DNA of 64,000 nt from Clostridiales bacterium (GCA_003150405.1 QAMM01000002.1:141433-205432), one strand, 5' to 3'. Positions 8,403-18,017 are shown, counted from the stretch's first letter. The notes: generated by a model not told the origin, from the letters alone. Numbers and translations: made by a program.

Positions 8403-9731
8403 TTACAACAAGGTGGAAAATCTCGCATACACATCTTCTTTGGTCAGCCGGTAGCGTTCGTCCGCATCCGGGTTAATTTTGGCCCAGTAACCGATCTGCC
8501 CGATGGAGGCAATTTTAAAATACCCCTCCAAGTTCTTTTGGGCCGTGTCCGAACGCTGGAGTGTACGAATACGCAGGATCTCCTGCGTCTCATCCTTTAA
8601 ATCACCAGTATAACGGAAAAACTTAACCTCGTTCTGGTCAGCCAGAACGCTGGCGCTTACTTCCTCCTTCCAGTTGTCCGGCACCTGAAAACGGAATCCG
8701 TTTGCCGTGTCAACATAACTGGTCTCCTTTATCAGAAAGCGCCCTTCCTCGTAAGCCATCCATTCGGTGTAGGAGAGCCCAGACGTGTTGTTATAACCGG
8801 GCATCAGGGCCAAATGAGGCACCTTGTAGTACCGGTCATGGCTGATGTCGCTGCTGTACAGCGTCTGATCGCGCAAAGTTGCCGTTACAAGGTTGTTTTT
8901 CGCATTTTCCTGATAAGTACAGTTATACAATGCATCGTTATACACCGTGAGAATTTCGGTGCAGAGCTCATTGCCGACCTTTCCGTCCATAAACAAAGCC
9001 GACTGCTGCCCGGAACCGTTGCCTGCAATATAACCGGACACCAGATTGACGTATTCCTCGACCGGCTCGTACATGGCCACTTCATCTTTTACCACAAAAC
9101 CCTTTTGAGGCTCATAGCACAAGAGCTTGGCTGTTGTCTGAGCTGAGTTTCCTTTGTTGCTCACATAAACCAGATGGTCAAGGGGCGTATCTGGTGTGCG
9201 CAGCAGCGAAAGCGCTTCGTACTCACGGCTATCCACCGCACGAAGCATCCCCTCTGCATAACGGTAAATGGTCAGAATACGGTTTCGTTTTCCATCGCCA
9301 CGGTAACCAATTACCAAATTCACCGGATCACCGGAACCAAAATTTCCGAAAACTATCTGATCGACATCGGCGGCTTCCCCCGCAATATCGCACATGGAGA
9401 CCCAGGAGCCGTCCCCGGTCTGGTCAAGCACGTTGACTCGCACCGCAGTTCCCGAGTTGGCTTGCAGACTGTTCTGGTAAAAGACAATCGCCTCATTGGT
9501 CGGCTCACTGTCAATGTTTTTAAAAACAAAAGCCGAACGGTATTCCCCGGTCTGCGGGTACTTGAGCTGGATATTGCTTCCCACCTGTGCCTTGAGCGCC
9601 TCGTAAATGGCGTTCTGCTGTTCGGTCAGGCGCGGCGGCTGCATGGCTCCCTCTACGGTCAGCAGGTTGCCGTTGCAGCCGCTGAGCGGGAGCAGCATCA
9701 ACAATAAAACCAGTGCGGCAAATCGCTTCAT
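8403..9731 (-). CDS. Uncharacterised lipoprotein upstream of the two-component system
   Basis: The 442-aa product starts MKRFAALVLLLMLLPLSGC, a lipoprotein signal peptide with lipobox LSGC, so it is predicted to be anchored on the outer face of the membrane. The mature part has no motif I can name. It is rich in beta-type segments with conserved-looking pieces such as VLDQTGDGSW and TANGFRFQVPDNWKEE. The ATG at 9731 is chosen over an in-frame ATG at 9773 because AGGAGGT sits right before it. Its place directly before the response regulator and kinase suggests a role in sensing, by context only. Confidence 0.8.
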   Translation of the reverse strand: MKRFAALVLLLMLLPLSGCNGNLLTVEGAMQPPRLTEQQNAIYEALKAQVGSNIQLKYPQTGEYRSAFVFKNIDSEPTNEAIVFYQNSLQANSGTAVRVNVLDQTGDGSWVSMCDIAGEAADVDQIVFGNFGSGDPVNLVIGYRGDGKRNRILTIYRYAEGMLRAVDSREYEALSLLRTPDTPLDHLVYVSNKGNSAQTTAKLLCYEPQKGFVVKDEVAMYEPVEEYVNLVSGYIAGNGSGQQSALFMDGKVGNELCTEILTVYNDALYNCTYQENAKNNLVTATLRDQTLYSSDISHDRYYKVPHLALMPGYNNTSGLSYTEWMAYEEGRFLIKETSYVDTANGFRFQVPDNWKEEVSASVLADQNEVKFFRYTGDLKDETQEILRIRTLQRSDTAQKNLEGYFKIASIGQIGYWAKINPDADERYRLTKEDVYARFSTLL

Positions 9732-9778
9732 GGGACCTCCTATTGCAAGATAACACGTCTTTGTAAAAGACAATTCTT

Positions 9779-10612
9779 TTATTTTTTATGAGAACCAAAC
9801 GAAAACAGCTTAAGATTTTTGTTTTTATGCCAACGGCGGTAGATGCATTCTGCCAGCCAGCAAACCAGCATACCTAACAACCCGCCGAGGAAATTCAAAA
9901 TAACGTCGTCCACATCGCTGGCACCGGTTTTGAATACATATTGAAGCACCTCCACCAACACCGGAACTGCCAGCAGGATAAACACCCGGAGCACTAGATG
10001 GATGCGGTGAGAAAACACCGAAAGGTAAAACCCAAGCGGCACAAAGATAAGCACATTGCCCGCCAAATTTAGAATTTTGTTTCCATCGCTGAGCGCATGA
10101 GTGCTCAGGTACATCCAAATCGTCTTAAACGGAATGAGATTGACACAGCGGTACTCCACCCCCCGGTTGACCGAGCCAAAAAAGAGCAGTGCTACCAGCG
10201 AAAGCAGATAGATAACAAAAAACACAATGCTGACTGTTTTAAAAAAATCCTCAAAGCCCTGCAGCTTCTTTTTGCGGTCACAAAGCCTTGCAGCCGAACA
10301 GACAAACGTTGGTGCAATCCAGTTCACCGCCAGCAGAATAAAAGACTTGTTTTCAATCCCCACCCGCATATCCATCAAAAAGTCCAGCAAAACCACAATG
10401 CTTGCAACGCCGCATATTGTGGTTACATAAACGCTGCACCGGTCATAGCTTTTGTTGATAAGCAGCAGCACGGCTGCTGCCGCCGCGCACAGCACAAAGG
10501 AAATACACAGGCTTACAATCGTATCGACAAACGACATGAGCGCAATCTCAATTAAAACATACCCCATGCCGACAACACAAGGGAAGGTCGCGCTTTTCAA
10601 CCACAGTTTCAT
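9779..10612 (-). CDS. VanZ-like family membrane protein
   Basis: A polytopic membrane protein of 277 aa. The C-terminal half matches the VanZ-like pattern: NLIPFKTIW, GNVLIFVPLGFYLS, then EVLQYVFKTGASDVDDVILN followed by LGGLLG. The N-terminal half has about four further hydrophobic helices. VanZ-like proteins are linked to low-level teicoplanin resistance, but most members have unknown function. TAGGAGA precedes the ATG. It is the first gene of the minus-strand array and is divergent from glpK. Confidence 0.85.
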   Translation of the reverse strand: MKLWLKSATFPCVVGMGYVLIEIALMSFVDTIVSLCISFVLCAAAAAVLLLINKSYDRCSVYVTTICGVASIVVLLDFLMDMRVGIENKSFILLAVNWIAPTFVCSAARLCDRKKKLQGFEDFFKTVSIVFFVIYLLSLVALLFFGSVNRGVEYRCVNLIPFKTIWMYLSTHALSDGNKILNLAGNVLIFVPLGFYLSVFSHRIHLVLRVFILLAVPVLVEVLQYVFKTGASDVDDVILNFLGGLLGMLVCWLAECIYRRWHKNKNLKLFSFGSHKK

Positions 10613-10783
10613 TGCGGCTATCTCCTACCAATCATTTTCAAAAATCCCTTTCGCCGCAATATTCCCATTTCAGCCGGAAAGCGGCGTCCTTTTTAAACCA
10701 AGTAAATTTATTTTACCATAGAAGCAGCGGAAATACCACCGATTTTTGAAGTTTCACATCCATAGGACCGCCCCGAAAAAGGA

Positions 10784-10812
10784 TTGACACTTTTTGCCCG
10801 CAATGATACGAT
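10784..10812 (+). promoter_or_regulatory. Promoter of glpK
   Basis: TTGACA (10784-10789), 17-nt spacer, TACGAT (10807-10812). It is the only strong plus-strand promoter upstream of glpK, and the transcript would start about 40 nt before the GTG start codon. Confidence 0.75.
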
Positions 10813-10859
10813 TAATACAATATTCGATTCTCTGCCGGGCTGTGAAAGGGGCTGCTGCT

Positions 10860-12347
10860 GTGAAAAAGTATATCATCGCGCTGGATCAGGGCACCACAAG
10901 TTCCCGCGCCATCCTGTTTGACAACGAACAGAACATTGTAGAGATTGCTCAAAAAGAACTGGAGCAGTATTATCCTCAGCCTGGATGGGTGGAGCACGAC
11001 CCCATGGAGATTTATTCCTCCCAGTCTGCTGTGATGACTGAGGTGCTGCTTCAGGCAGGAATTGACATCAAAGACGTTGCCGGCATCGGTATTACCAATC
11101 AGCGGGAGACTGCTATTGTTTGGGATAAAAAAACCGGCCGTCCCATCCACAACGCCATTGTCTGGCAGTGCCGCCGCACGGCAGAAATCTGCGAACAGCT
11201 CAGGGCGAATGGGCATGAACCGTATATTACCCAAACAACTGGGCTGATTGCAGACGCCTATTTTTCCGGTACCAAAATTCGCTGGATTCTCGACCATGTC
11301 CCAGGCGCCCAGCAACGCGCCGAAAATGGCGAACTGCTGTTCGGTACGGTGGACAGCTGGCTGGTCTGGAAAATGACCGGCGGGCGGGTTCACATCACCG
11401 ACTATACAAACGCCTCCCGCACCATGCTGTTTGACATCCGAAAGCTCTGTTGGGACGATCGTATGCTCCAAATTCTGAACATCCCAAAATGCATGCTGCC
11501 GGAGGTGCACAGCAGCAGTGAGGTGTACGGCACCGTCAATCTCTACGGGCAGGAGGTGCCGATTGCCGGCATCGCCGGGGATCAGCACGCCGCGCTGTTC
11601 GGCCAGACCTGCTTTGCGCCGGGCGACGCCAAAAACACCTACGGCACCGGCTGCTTTCTGTTGATGAACACCGGAAAAGAGCTCTGCCGTTCCAAAAACG
11701 GCCTGCTCACCACCATAGGCATTGGGCTCAAAGGAGACGTTCAGTATGCCATTGAGGGCAGCATCTTTGTTGGCGGTGCTGTAGTGCAATGGCTGAGGGA
11801 TGAACTCGGCTTTATTTCCGAGTCGCGCGACAGCGAGTATTTTGCCCGCAAGGTTCCGGACAACGGCGGTGTGTTTGTTGTTCCCGCTTTTGCCGGGCTC
11901 GGTGCACCCCATTGGGATATGTACGCCCGCGGCGCTATTTTCGGGCTGACCCGCGGAAGCGGAAGCAACCATATCATCCGGGCGGCGCTGGAATCCATCG
12001 CCTACCAGAGCCGCGAGGTGCTGGACGCCATTGTTGCGGATACCGGCATTGACATCGCTGAGCTCCGGGCGGACGGTGGGGCGAGCGCCAACAGCTTTCT
12101 CATGCAGTTCCAGGCGGATATTTTAAACCGCCCGGTGCGCCGTCCCATGATCCGTGAAACTACCGCGCTCGGCGCAGCCTATCTTGCCGGTCTCGCCACA
12201 GGGATCTGGAAAAGCACCGACGAAATCAAGCGCCAATGGACGCTCGACAAACTGTTCACTCCCAGTATGGAAGAACCAGTCCGCGCCGCAAACTGGGCCG
12301 GATGGAAAAAAGCCGTTGCGCGCAGCAAAGGCTGGGCAGAAGGCTAA
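10860..12347 (+). CDS. glpK: Glycerol kinase
   Basis: Phosphorylates glycerol to glycerol-3-phosphate (FGGY kinase family). Signature segments are [35 protein letters not shown] and NTYGTGCFL. The GTG at 10860 (495 aa) is used because GGGG lies 8 nt upstream and the family starts [10 protein letters not shown]. Upstream in-frame codons do not fit. In low-GC Gram-positives a His in a YHFYG segment is phosphorylated by the PTS protein HPr. Here the matching place reads VNLYG, so that switch appears absent. No glpF or glpO is next to it. Confidence 0.95.
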   Translation: MKKYIIALDQGTTSSRAILFDNEQNIVEIAQKELEQYYPQPGWVEHDPMEIYSSQSAVMTEVLLQAGIDIKDVAGIGITNQRETAIVWDKKTGRPIHNAIVWQCRRTAEICEQLRANGHEPYITQTTGLIADAYFSGTKIRWILDHVPGAQQRAENGELLFGTVDSWLVWKMTGGRVHITDYTNASRTMLFDIRKLCWDDRMLQILNIPKCMLPEVHSSSEVYGTVNLYGQEVPIAGIAGDQHAALFGQTCFAPGDAKNTYGTGCFLLMNTGKELCRSKNGLLTTIGIGLKGDVQYAIEGSIFVGGAVVQWLRDELGFISESRDSEYFARKVPDNGGVFVVPAFAGLGAPHWDMYARGAIFGLTRGSGSNHIIRAALESIAYQSREVLDAIVADTGIDIAELRADGGASANSFLMQFQADILNRPVRRPMIRETTALGAAYLAGLATGIWKSTDEIKRQWTLDKLFTPSMEEPVRAANWAGWKKAVARSKGWAEG

Positions 12348-12546
12348 ACCACACTTTACAATCCATAAGCACGGCGCAGGTGGTCGGCCCTTGTCCGACC
12401 AAAACCAGTTTTCATTTTATATGCCCGTGCCATGGCAGTACGCTTTAAAAGCTTGTACCGGCTGCTTGCCCACGCCGTAACGGCGAATATGCCGCAGGCT
12501 TCGTGCTCCGTTTTCCTCGGGCCGGACGGCTCCAAATTATAAAAGG

Positions 12547-13833
12547 ATGTGTCGCTATTTGAAACATTTTGAATCCATCGGCTTCGGCCCCGCAGATATT
12601 CTACTGCCCCGCAACGCAGATTTAAACAAATGGTGCGTAGTCGCCTGTGACCAGTACACCTCTGAACCGGATTACTGGGAAAAGGCCGCTGCCATCGTTG
12701 GTGATGCGCCAAGCACGCTGAACCTCGTTTTCCCGGAAATCTACCTGGAGGAGCCGGGGTTTGATCAGCGCATTTCCTCTATCCAGTGCGCTATGAACCG
12801 TTATCTCGACTCTGGCGTATTTGTAGCCCATCCGCAGGCGTTCATCCTCACCCGCCGCACCCAGGCGGACGGCAAGGTGCGCACCGGCCTAATAGGCGCA
12901 GTCGATCTGGAACAGTACGATTACAACAAGGGCTCCACCACCCGCATCCGCGCAACCGAAGGCACCGTGCTGGAACGCATTCCGCCGCGGGTGCGGGTAC
13001 GGGAAAACGCACCCCTTGAGCTGCCGCATATCATGCTGCTGATTGACGATCCAGAGCACACCGTCATTGAACCGCTCGCCGAAAAGCGCGGCAGTTACCG
13101 CAGGGTGTATGAAACCGAACTGATGTTAAACGGCGGCTCGGTTGAGGGCTATCTCGTCGACCAGTCGGATTACGAATCCCTTGCCAGTGCGTTTGAAGCA
13201 CTTGCCAAACCGGAGGCATTTGCGCAAAAATATGGCAAACCGGCCTCGGAAAACCTGGTTTTTGCCGTTGGAGACGGCAACCATTCCCTCGCCACTGCCA
13301 AAGCCTGTTACGAAAACCTCAAACAGCAGGTGGGTGAGACGGCGGCCAAGGCTTCCCCTGCCCGTTATGCGCTGGTGGAGCTTGTTAACCTGCACGATCC
13401 TTCGCTGGAGTTTGAAGCCATTCACCGCATTGTATTTGACGTTGATCCGGAGGATCTACTGTCCTCCCTGCACAGTGAATGCGGTGCTGTAGACGGCGAG
13501 ACGGAAGGCCACGCCTTTGACTACATTTATCAGGGCAAACGAGGTACTCTCACGGTGTCGCATCCACAGGCCAATCTCGCCGTCGGCACCCTGCAACATT
13601 TCCTGGACGGCTATCTCGCCGCCAAAGGCGGGCGTGTCGATTACATCCACGGCGCAGAGGTCGTGGAAAAGCTTGCGGCAGAGCCAGGGAGCATCGGCTT
13701 CCTTCTGCCGGATATGCAAAAAAGCGAGCTTTACCCCACTGTGATTCTCGATTCCGCCCTCCCCCGCAAAACCTTCTCAATGGGGCATGCCTGGGATAAA
13801 CGGTATTATCTGGAAGCACGCAAAATCAAATAG
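12547..13833 (+). CDS. DUF1015 family protein
   Basis: A 428-aa soluble protein matching the DUF1015 family (SerC-associated in some genomes). It shows GPADILLPRN, WCVVACDQYTSEP, a central DGNHSLATAK motif and a C-terminal LLPDMQKSELYP. The biochemical function is not established. The ATG at 12547 has AAAAGG too close to it. A TTG at 12559, giving MKHFESIGFGPADILLP, agrees better with the family start, so the true start may be there. It lies 199 nt after glpK with no clear terminator between. Confidence 0.85.
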   Translation: MCRYLKHFESIGFGPADILLPRNADLNKWCVVACDQYTSEPDYWEKAAAIVGDAPSTLNLVFPEIYLEEPGFDQRISSIQCAMNRYLDSGVFVAHPQAFILTRRTQADGKVRTGLIGAVDLEQYDYNKGSTTRIRATEGTVLERIPPRVRVRENAPLELPHIMLLIDDPEHTVIEPLAEKRGSYRRVYETELMLNGGSVEGYLVDQSDYESLASAFEALAKPEAFAQKYGKPASENLVFAVGDGNHSLATAKACYENLKQQVGETAAKASPARYALVELVNLHDPSLEFEAIHRIVFDVDPEDLLSSLHSECGAVDGETEGHAFDYIYQGKRGTLTVSHPQANLAVGTLQHFLDGYLAAKGGRVDYIHGAEVVEKLAAEPGSIGFLLPDMQKSELYPTVILDSALPRKTFSMGHAWDKRYYLEARKIK

Positions 13834-14151
13834 AACCGGGCAAACCACCCAAAGCCTCACACCCCCCTTCGGAAATTTCCGAAGGGGGAAATTGGATTTT
13901 ATAAAATAAAAGCGGTACAGCCATTTCTACGCGGCAAGGCGCAACCTGTATCTTTGAAATCCAAGCATTCATCTGGTTCCCAGCTGCGGGAGCTGTACAA
14001 GCAAAATGAACCTCTAATCGCATCCAAGCACGTCTTTTGCACTTTTCCGCCCATCTGCAAAACAGCGGCTCCGTGCACCGCTGTCACCGTATTATGGGCA
14101 GATGATGCGCGCTGTTCTTACAAATAACGATGAAAATCTTTTGAAACCCGG
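13834..14151. other. Intergenic stretch before the thrS leader
   Basis: About 320 nt without a convincing gene. It holds a perfect 26-nt palindrome (13863-13888), described separately as a terminator. Beyond that I see only short, poorly coding frames. Confidence 0.5.
13863..13888 (+). terminator. Palindrome after the DUF1015 gene, probable terminator
   Basis: A perfect inverted repeat with arm CCCCCTTCGGAAA, 30 nt after the DUF1015 stop. It is followed by an A/T-rich stretch but no strict T run, so termination is likely but not certain. Confidence 0.55.
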
Positions 14152-14179
14152 TTGACATTTCCAAAAAGTTTGCTATCAT
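14152..14179 (+). promoter_or_regulatory. Promoter of the thrS leader
   Basis: TTGACA (14152-14157), 16-nt spacer, TATCAT (14174-14179), immediately upstream of the T-box leader. Confidence 0.75.
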
Positions 14180-14186
14180 AGAAATA

Positions 14187-14446
14187 AGAAGCAAAGTGTT
14201 GAAAAGGACATGGCAACGCCCGCCGTCTGTCAGAGAACGCCGCCTTGCGCTGTGAGCGGTGTCAGAACGAAAGGCCTTGTTACCACCTTGGAGCGTGCGG
14301 CAACCGGTTTCCGGAAGAACCGCAACGGAGTTTCGGCTCTCCGTTATCAAAAACCGCGAGCTGGCAGGGTTTCCTGCAAGTTGGGTGGAACCGTGGAGCA
14401 ATTTGTGCCTCATCCCAATGGTTTTGGGATGAGGCTTGTTTTTTAT
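14187..14446 (+). promoter_or_regulatory. T-box riboswitch leader (tRNA-Thr) of thrS
   Basis: The leader contains the T-box core GTTGGGTGGAACCGTGG (about 14380-14396). It is followed by a terminator stem CCTCATCCC / GGGATGAGG (14408-14433) and a T run to 14443. Stem-I elements lie upstream, and TTACCACCTTGGAGC (about 14280) carries ACC, a Thr codon, at the place expected for the specifier (about 14282-14284). Uncharged tRNA-Thr should favour antitermination and thrS expression. The specifier assignment is by inspection. Confidence 0.9.
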
Positions 14447-14558
14447 CCGCCGTTCCCCGCGGGATATGCGCCGTCGGCCCGATTTTGTCCCCGTCAACAC
14501 ATCTGTCCCGCCGCATTCCGCAGCGGGCTCTTCCGAATAGAAAGGATTGTGAGAATGT

Positions 14559-16460
14559 ATGATTCATGTCACACTCAAAGGCGGAACCGTCAAGGAATAT
14601 GAAGCCGGCATTACGGCCGCCGACATTGCAAAAGACCTTGGAATGGGCCTTTACAAGGCCGCCTGTTGCTGCAAAATAAACGGCAACGTGTGCGACCTGC
14701 GCACCCCGCTGCACGAGGACTGCGAGCTCGCCATCTGCACCTTTGACGATGAAGACGGCAAAAAAACCTTCTGGCACACCTCTTCCCACCTGCTCGCGCA
14801 GGCGGTCAAGCAGCTGTTCCCGGAGGCAAAACTCGCCATAGGCCCGGCCATTGACAACGGCTTTTATTATGATTTTGACGTCAAAGAGCCGTTTTCTGCC
14901 GAGGATCTTGAAAAAATTGAGGCTCTGATGAAGAAAAACGCCAAATCCAACCCAGATTTGGTCCGCTTTGAGCTTCCCCCGGAACAGGCTACCCAAAAAA
15001 TGGAGTCCGAAGGCGAACCCTACAAAGTGGAACTCATTGCCGAGCATGCCGCTTCGGGCGAGCCGATTAGCTTTTATACGCTGGGGGATTTCACCGACCT
15101 CTGCGCCGGCCCGCACCTCATCAACACCGCGCCCATCAAGGCCATTAAGCTCACCAGTTCAACCGGCGCTTACTGGCGCGGCGATGCGAGCAAGCAACAG
15201 CTTTGCCGCATCTACGGCATCACCTTCCCCAAAGCGAGCGAGCTGGAAGCTTACCTCACCATGCTGGAGGAGGCCAAAAAGCGCGATCATCGCAAGCTCG
15301 GCAAAGAGCTGGAGCTTTTCACCATCATGGATGAAGGTCCTGGTTTCCCCTTCTTCCTCCCCAAAGGCATGGTGCTGAAAAACCGCTTGATTGACTACTG
15401 GCGCCAGATCCACCGCGAAGCGGGCTATCAGGAAATCAGCACCCCGATGATCCTCTCCCGTTCCCTCTGGGAGCAGAGCGGCCATTGGGGCCATTACGAA
15501 AAAAATATGTACACCACCGTCATTGACGACCAGGACTTCGCCATTAAGCCGATGAACTGCCCCGGCGGCATCCTCGTCTACAAGACCAAAATGCACTCCT
15601 ACCGCGACCTGCCGCTGCGGATGGGCGAGCTTGGCATTGTGCACCGCCACGAACTGTCCGGCGCCCTGCACGGGCTGATGCGGGTGCGCTGCTTCACCCA
15701 GGATGACGCGCATATCTTCATGATGCCAGAACAGATTAAGGATGAAATCAAAGGCGTTGTACGGTTGATTGACAAAGTCTACCAGAATTTCGGCTTTGAA
15801 TACCATATTGAGCTTTCGACCATGCCGGAGGATCACATGGGAGACGACGCACAGTGGGAGCTTGCAACCGAAGCTCTGCGCGACGCCATTACCGAGCTCG
15901 GCTATGACTACGAGGTCAACGAGGGCGATGGTGCCTTCTACGGGCCGAAGCTCGACTTCCACCTGACCGACTGCATTGGCCGCACCTGGCAGTGTGGAAC
16001 CATCCAGCTTGACTTTCAGCTTCCGGAACGGTTCCAACTGGAGTACACCGGCGCGGACGGCGAACGCCATCGCCCCATCATGATTCACCGTGTGGTATTT
16101 GGCAGCATCGAACGGTTTATCGGCATCCTGACCGAGCATTACGCGGGCGCATTCCCGCTCTGGCTGGCTCCGGTTCAGGTCAAGGTCATCCCCATCAGCG
16201 AAAAGCACCTGGATTACGCAAAATCGGTTGCCGCTAAGCTCTTTGACGCCGGTGTAAGGGTTGAGACCGACGAACGCAACGAAAAAGTTGGATACAAAAT
16301 CCGTGAAGCACAGCTTGAAAAGGTACCGCTTATGCTGGTTGTCGGCGACAAAGAGGCCGGCGAAGGCACCGTCTCGGTTCGTGATCGTGACGCGGGCGAT
16401 CTCGGCGCCATGTCCCTTGAGGCTTTCCTTGCAAAATACCAAGAGCCTTTCCAGGTGTAA
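14559..16460 (+). CDS. thrS: Threonine-tRNA ligase
   Basis: Charges tRNA-Thr. The 633-aa protein has a TGS domain (1-60), an editing domain with HTSSH near residue 70, and a class II catalytic core with MNCPGG (zinc Cys). Motif 2 is RHELSGALHGLMRVRCFTQDD and motif 3 is in the HRVVFGSIERFIG region. An anticodon-binding domain with VKVIPISEKH follows. The ATG at 14559 follows GAAAGGA at slightly long spacing (about 13 nt). It is monocistronic, preceded by the T-box. Confidence 0.97.
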   Translation: MIHVTLKGGTVKEYEAGITAADIAKDLGMGLYKAACCCKINGNVCDLRTPLHEDCELAICTFDDEDGKKTFWHTSSHLLAQAVKQLFPEAKLAIGPAIDNGFYYDFDVKEPFSAEDLEKIEALMKKNAKSNPDLVRFELPPEQATQKMESEGEPYKVELIAEHAASGEPISFYTLGDFTDLCAGPHLINTAPIKAIKLTSSTGAYWRGDASKQQLCRIYGITFPKASELEAYLTMLEEAKKRDHRKLGKELELFTIMDEGPGFPFFLPKGMVLKNRLIDYWRQIHREAGYQEISTPMILSRSLWEQSGHWGHYEKNMYTTVIDDQDFAIKPMNCPGGILVYKTKMHSYRDLPLRMGELGIVHRHELSGALHGLMRVRCFTQDDAHIFMMPEQIKDEIKGVVRLIDKVYQNFGFEYHIELSTMPEDHMGDDAQWELATEALRDAITELGYDYEVNEGDGAFYGPKLDFHLTDCIGRTWQCGTIQLDFQLPERFQLEYTGADGERHRPIMIHRVVFGSIERFIGILTEHYAGAFPLWLAPVQVKVIPISEKHLDYAKSVAAKLFDAGVRVETDERNEKVGYKIREAQLEKVPLMLVVGDKEAGEGTVSVRDRDAGDLGAMSLEAFLAKYQEPFQV

Positions 16461-16462
16461 CT

Positions 16463-16491
16463 AAAAACCGTATGGATTAATCTCCATACGG
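16463..16491 (-). terminator. Terminator overlapping the end of the LCP gene
   Basis: On the minus strand a 9-bp stem CCGTATGGA / TCCATACGG (16468-16491) is followed by TTTTT. The LCP stop codon lies in the loop. It may also serve the convergent thrS. Confidence 0.65.
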
Positions 16492-17385
16492 CTCAAACCA
16501 GCTTTGTATCACCTCTTTGCCTTCGGGCGAAGGGGTGAATCTTTTTTCGTCCTTTGTCCCGGTATAGCTCCCGTCAATCAGTCGATATACCGCCTTATCC
16601 TGTTCCGATTGTGCAATATAGCCAATTGCTTCCTTGCGGACAGTGTAGTCGTAATTTGTAATATTGGTCTGCGCAAGGTCTACAAATGAGGCAAACAGCG
16701 CGTCTGCACGGCCTGCAATGCTGTCCACCAGCCGCTGCTCAATGCCCGAGGCAAGCAGCTCCGCCCGGCGTTTCAACGCTTCATTTTCCTCGATCCCTGC
16801 AACCAGCGGACTGCTCAGATATTCCAGCAGCTTTTTGCCGTTCAATAGCTGCAGCCCTTCCACAAGGCGGACGGTGCTTCCCTTTTCCGATGTATATTCC
16901 GTTGTTTGCTCCACATTGGTTTCTACGCCGCCAAACAGATCCACCAAGTCAATGAATTCTTCATTGTTGTATTTGACATAGCGGTCCACCTTGATGGAAA
17001 ACACATTGCGCACGGCATCACAGACCATTTGTACGCCGCCGTAATCGTATAGCTCCGGCAGCGTGCCGGTCTTAATATTCACCGTCGCCTCAAGCTCCTG
17101 CGGAACTGGTACCAGCCGCAGCACCCGCTCGGCGGGATAAAACCGCATCAGCATGTAGCGGTCCGGCGGAACGGTATCATCCCGGCATCCCATAAATAGT
17201 ATAGTCATGCTGTCCTCCGCTCGCGGCTGGTACCCTGGCGGTCCCGCCACCGATTGCTGGGATTCCTCCACCGGCGACGTAAGGCTAATTGCTGCCATAA
17301 TGCCTGCACTCAGCAGCCCAAGCGCTGCAAGAGACGCCATAAATGCAAATGTAAACGCTTTAAAACCAATGTGCTTTTTTGCCAT
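16477..17385 (-). CDS. LytR-CpsA-Psr (LCP) family protein
   Basis: A 302-aa protein with an N-terminal TM helix (about residues 8-33) and an extracytoplasmic LCP-type domain: TILFMGCRDD, PDRYMLMRFYPAERVLRLVPVPQE, ELYDYGGVQMVCDAV and VDRYVKYNNEEFIDLVDLFGGVE. LCP enzymes attach secondary polymers to peptidoglycan. The usual conserved arginines are only partly evident and the domain looks divergent, so it may be a regulator-like LCP member. The ATG at 17385 follows GGGAGG; a longer frame starts at 17436. Confidence 0.8.
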   Translation of the reverse strand: MAKKHIGFKAFTFAFMASLAALGLLSAGIMAAISLTSPVEESQQSVAGPPGYQPRAEDSMTILFMGCRDDTVPPDRYMLMRFYPAERVLRLVPVPQELEATVNIKTGTLPELYDYGGVQMVCDAVRNVFSIKVDRYVKYNNEEFIDLVDLFGGVETNVEQTTEYTSEKGSTVRLVEGLQLLNGKKLLEYLSSPLVAGIEENEALKRRAELLASGIEQRLVDSIAGRADALFASFVDLAQTNITNYDYTVRKEAIGYIAQSEQDKAVYRLIDGSYTGTKDEKRFTPSPEGKEVIQSWFEPYGD

Positions 17386-17556
17386 ACCGTTTCCTCCCGG
17401 TCTCTCGTATTCCGTCAGAACCAGTATTGGCAGCAAACAACCAAAACATACACAGGGTAAATGTGCAGAAACATTTCAGCGTTTTTCGTCCGCTTTTCAA
17501 AAACGCTTTGCATACCTTCATACAATCGCTCGCCAAAACTCCCCGCACCATGCTTC

Positions 17557-17598
17557 AAAAAACAGCGGCGTTTCCCTTTGGAAACGCCGCTGTTTTTT
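17557..17598 (-). terminator. Bidirectional terminator after the Nudix gene
   Basis: Perfect 19-bp inverted repeat with arm AAAAAACAGCGGCGTTTCC and a 4-nt loop. It is flanked by T runs on both strands and lies 14 nt past the Nudix stop codon. Confidence 0.85.
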
Positions 17599-17612
17599 GT
17601 TTCTGGCTTGTC

Positions 17613-18017
17613 CTACTTAATAACCTGCTTTGCCTTGTTAACCAGCTGTTTGTCATTATCATAGGTCAAAATGGTGTGCGCCCGGTTGATTTCCACCCAC
17701 TTAATCTGTGCAATCTCCTCTTCCTGGGGGGTGTAATCGTAATTCTGCGCCCGTGCAACGAAGTAGATGACATCCTTTTGGGTGTCTTTTTTTGGCGAAT
17801 AGGAAATCACTTCCCGGAAACTCGGATCAATGATAACATCAATCCCCGTTTCCTCCTTGATTTCCCGAAGCGCCGTTTCCACCTCGGTCTCCCCGGGTTC
17901 CACATGTCCCTTCGGGAAAGACCAATGTCCCCCGTTGGCATGCTTGATGAGGAGAAGCTCAGTGTTACCGTGAAAACGGCGGAACACTAGCGCACCGCAT
18001 GATTTCTCCATGGTCAT
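17613..18017 (-). CDS. Nudix hydrolase, Ap4A-hydrolase type
   Basis: A 134-aa protein with the full Nudix box G-x5-E-x7-REUxEExGU (GHVEPGETEVETALREIKEE) and an N-terminal CGALVFRR start. The closest familiar type is bis(5'-nucleosyl)-tetraphosphatase (asymmetrical), which cleaves Ap4A. The substrate cannot be proven from sequence. The ATG at 18017 is preferred because GAGGA lies 6-7 nt upstream; the frame is open to 18032. It has its own promoter (CTGACA-N17-TATAAT) and terminator. Confidence 0.85.
   Translation of the reverse strand: MTMEKSCGALVFRRFHGNTELLLIKHANGGHWSFPKGHVEPGETEVETALREIKEETGIDVIIDPSFREVISYSPKKDTQKDVIYFVARAQNYDYTPQEEEIAQIKWVEINRAHTILTYDNDKQLVNKAKQVIK

Noticed and set aside
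14280..15116. Minus-strand frame of 278 codons opposite thrS
   Set aside because: Antisense to thrS and its T-box; the plus strand has clear ThrRS motifs.
15159..16442. Minus-strand frame of 427 codons opposite thrS
   Set aside because: Long only because of the GC-rich codon pattern of thrS; His/Val-rich and matches no family.
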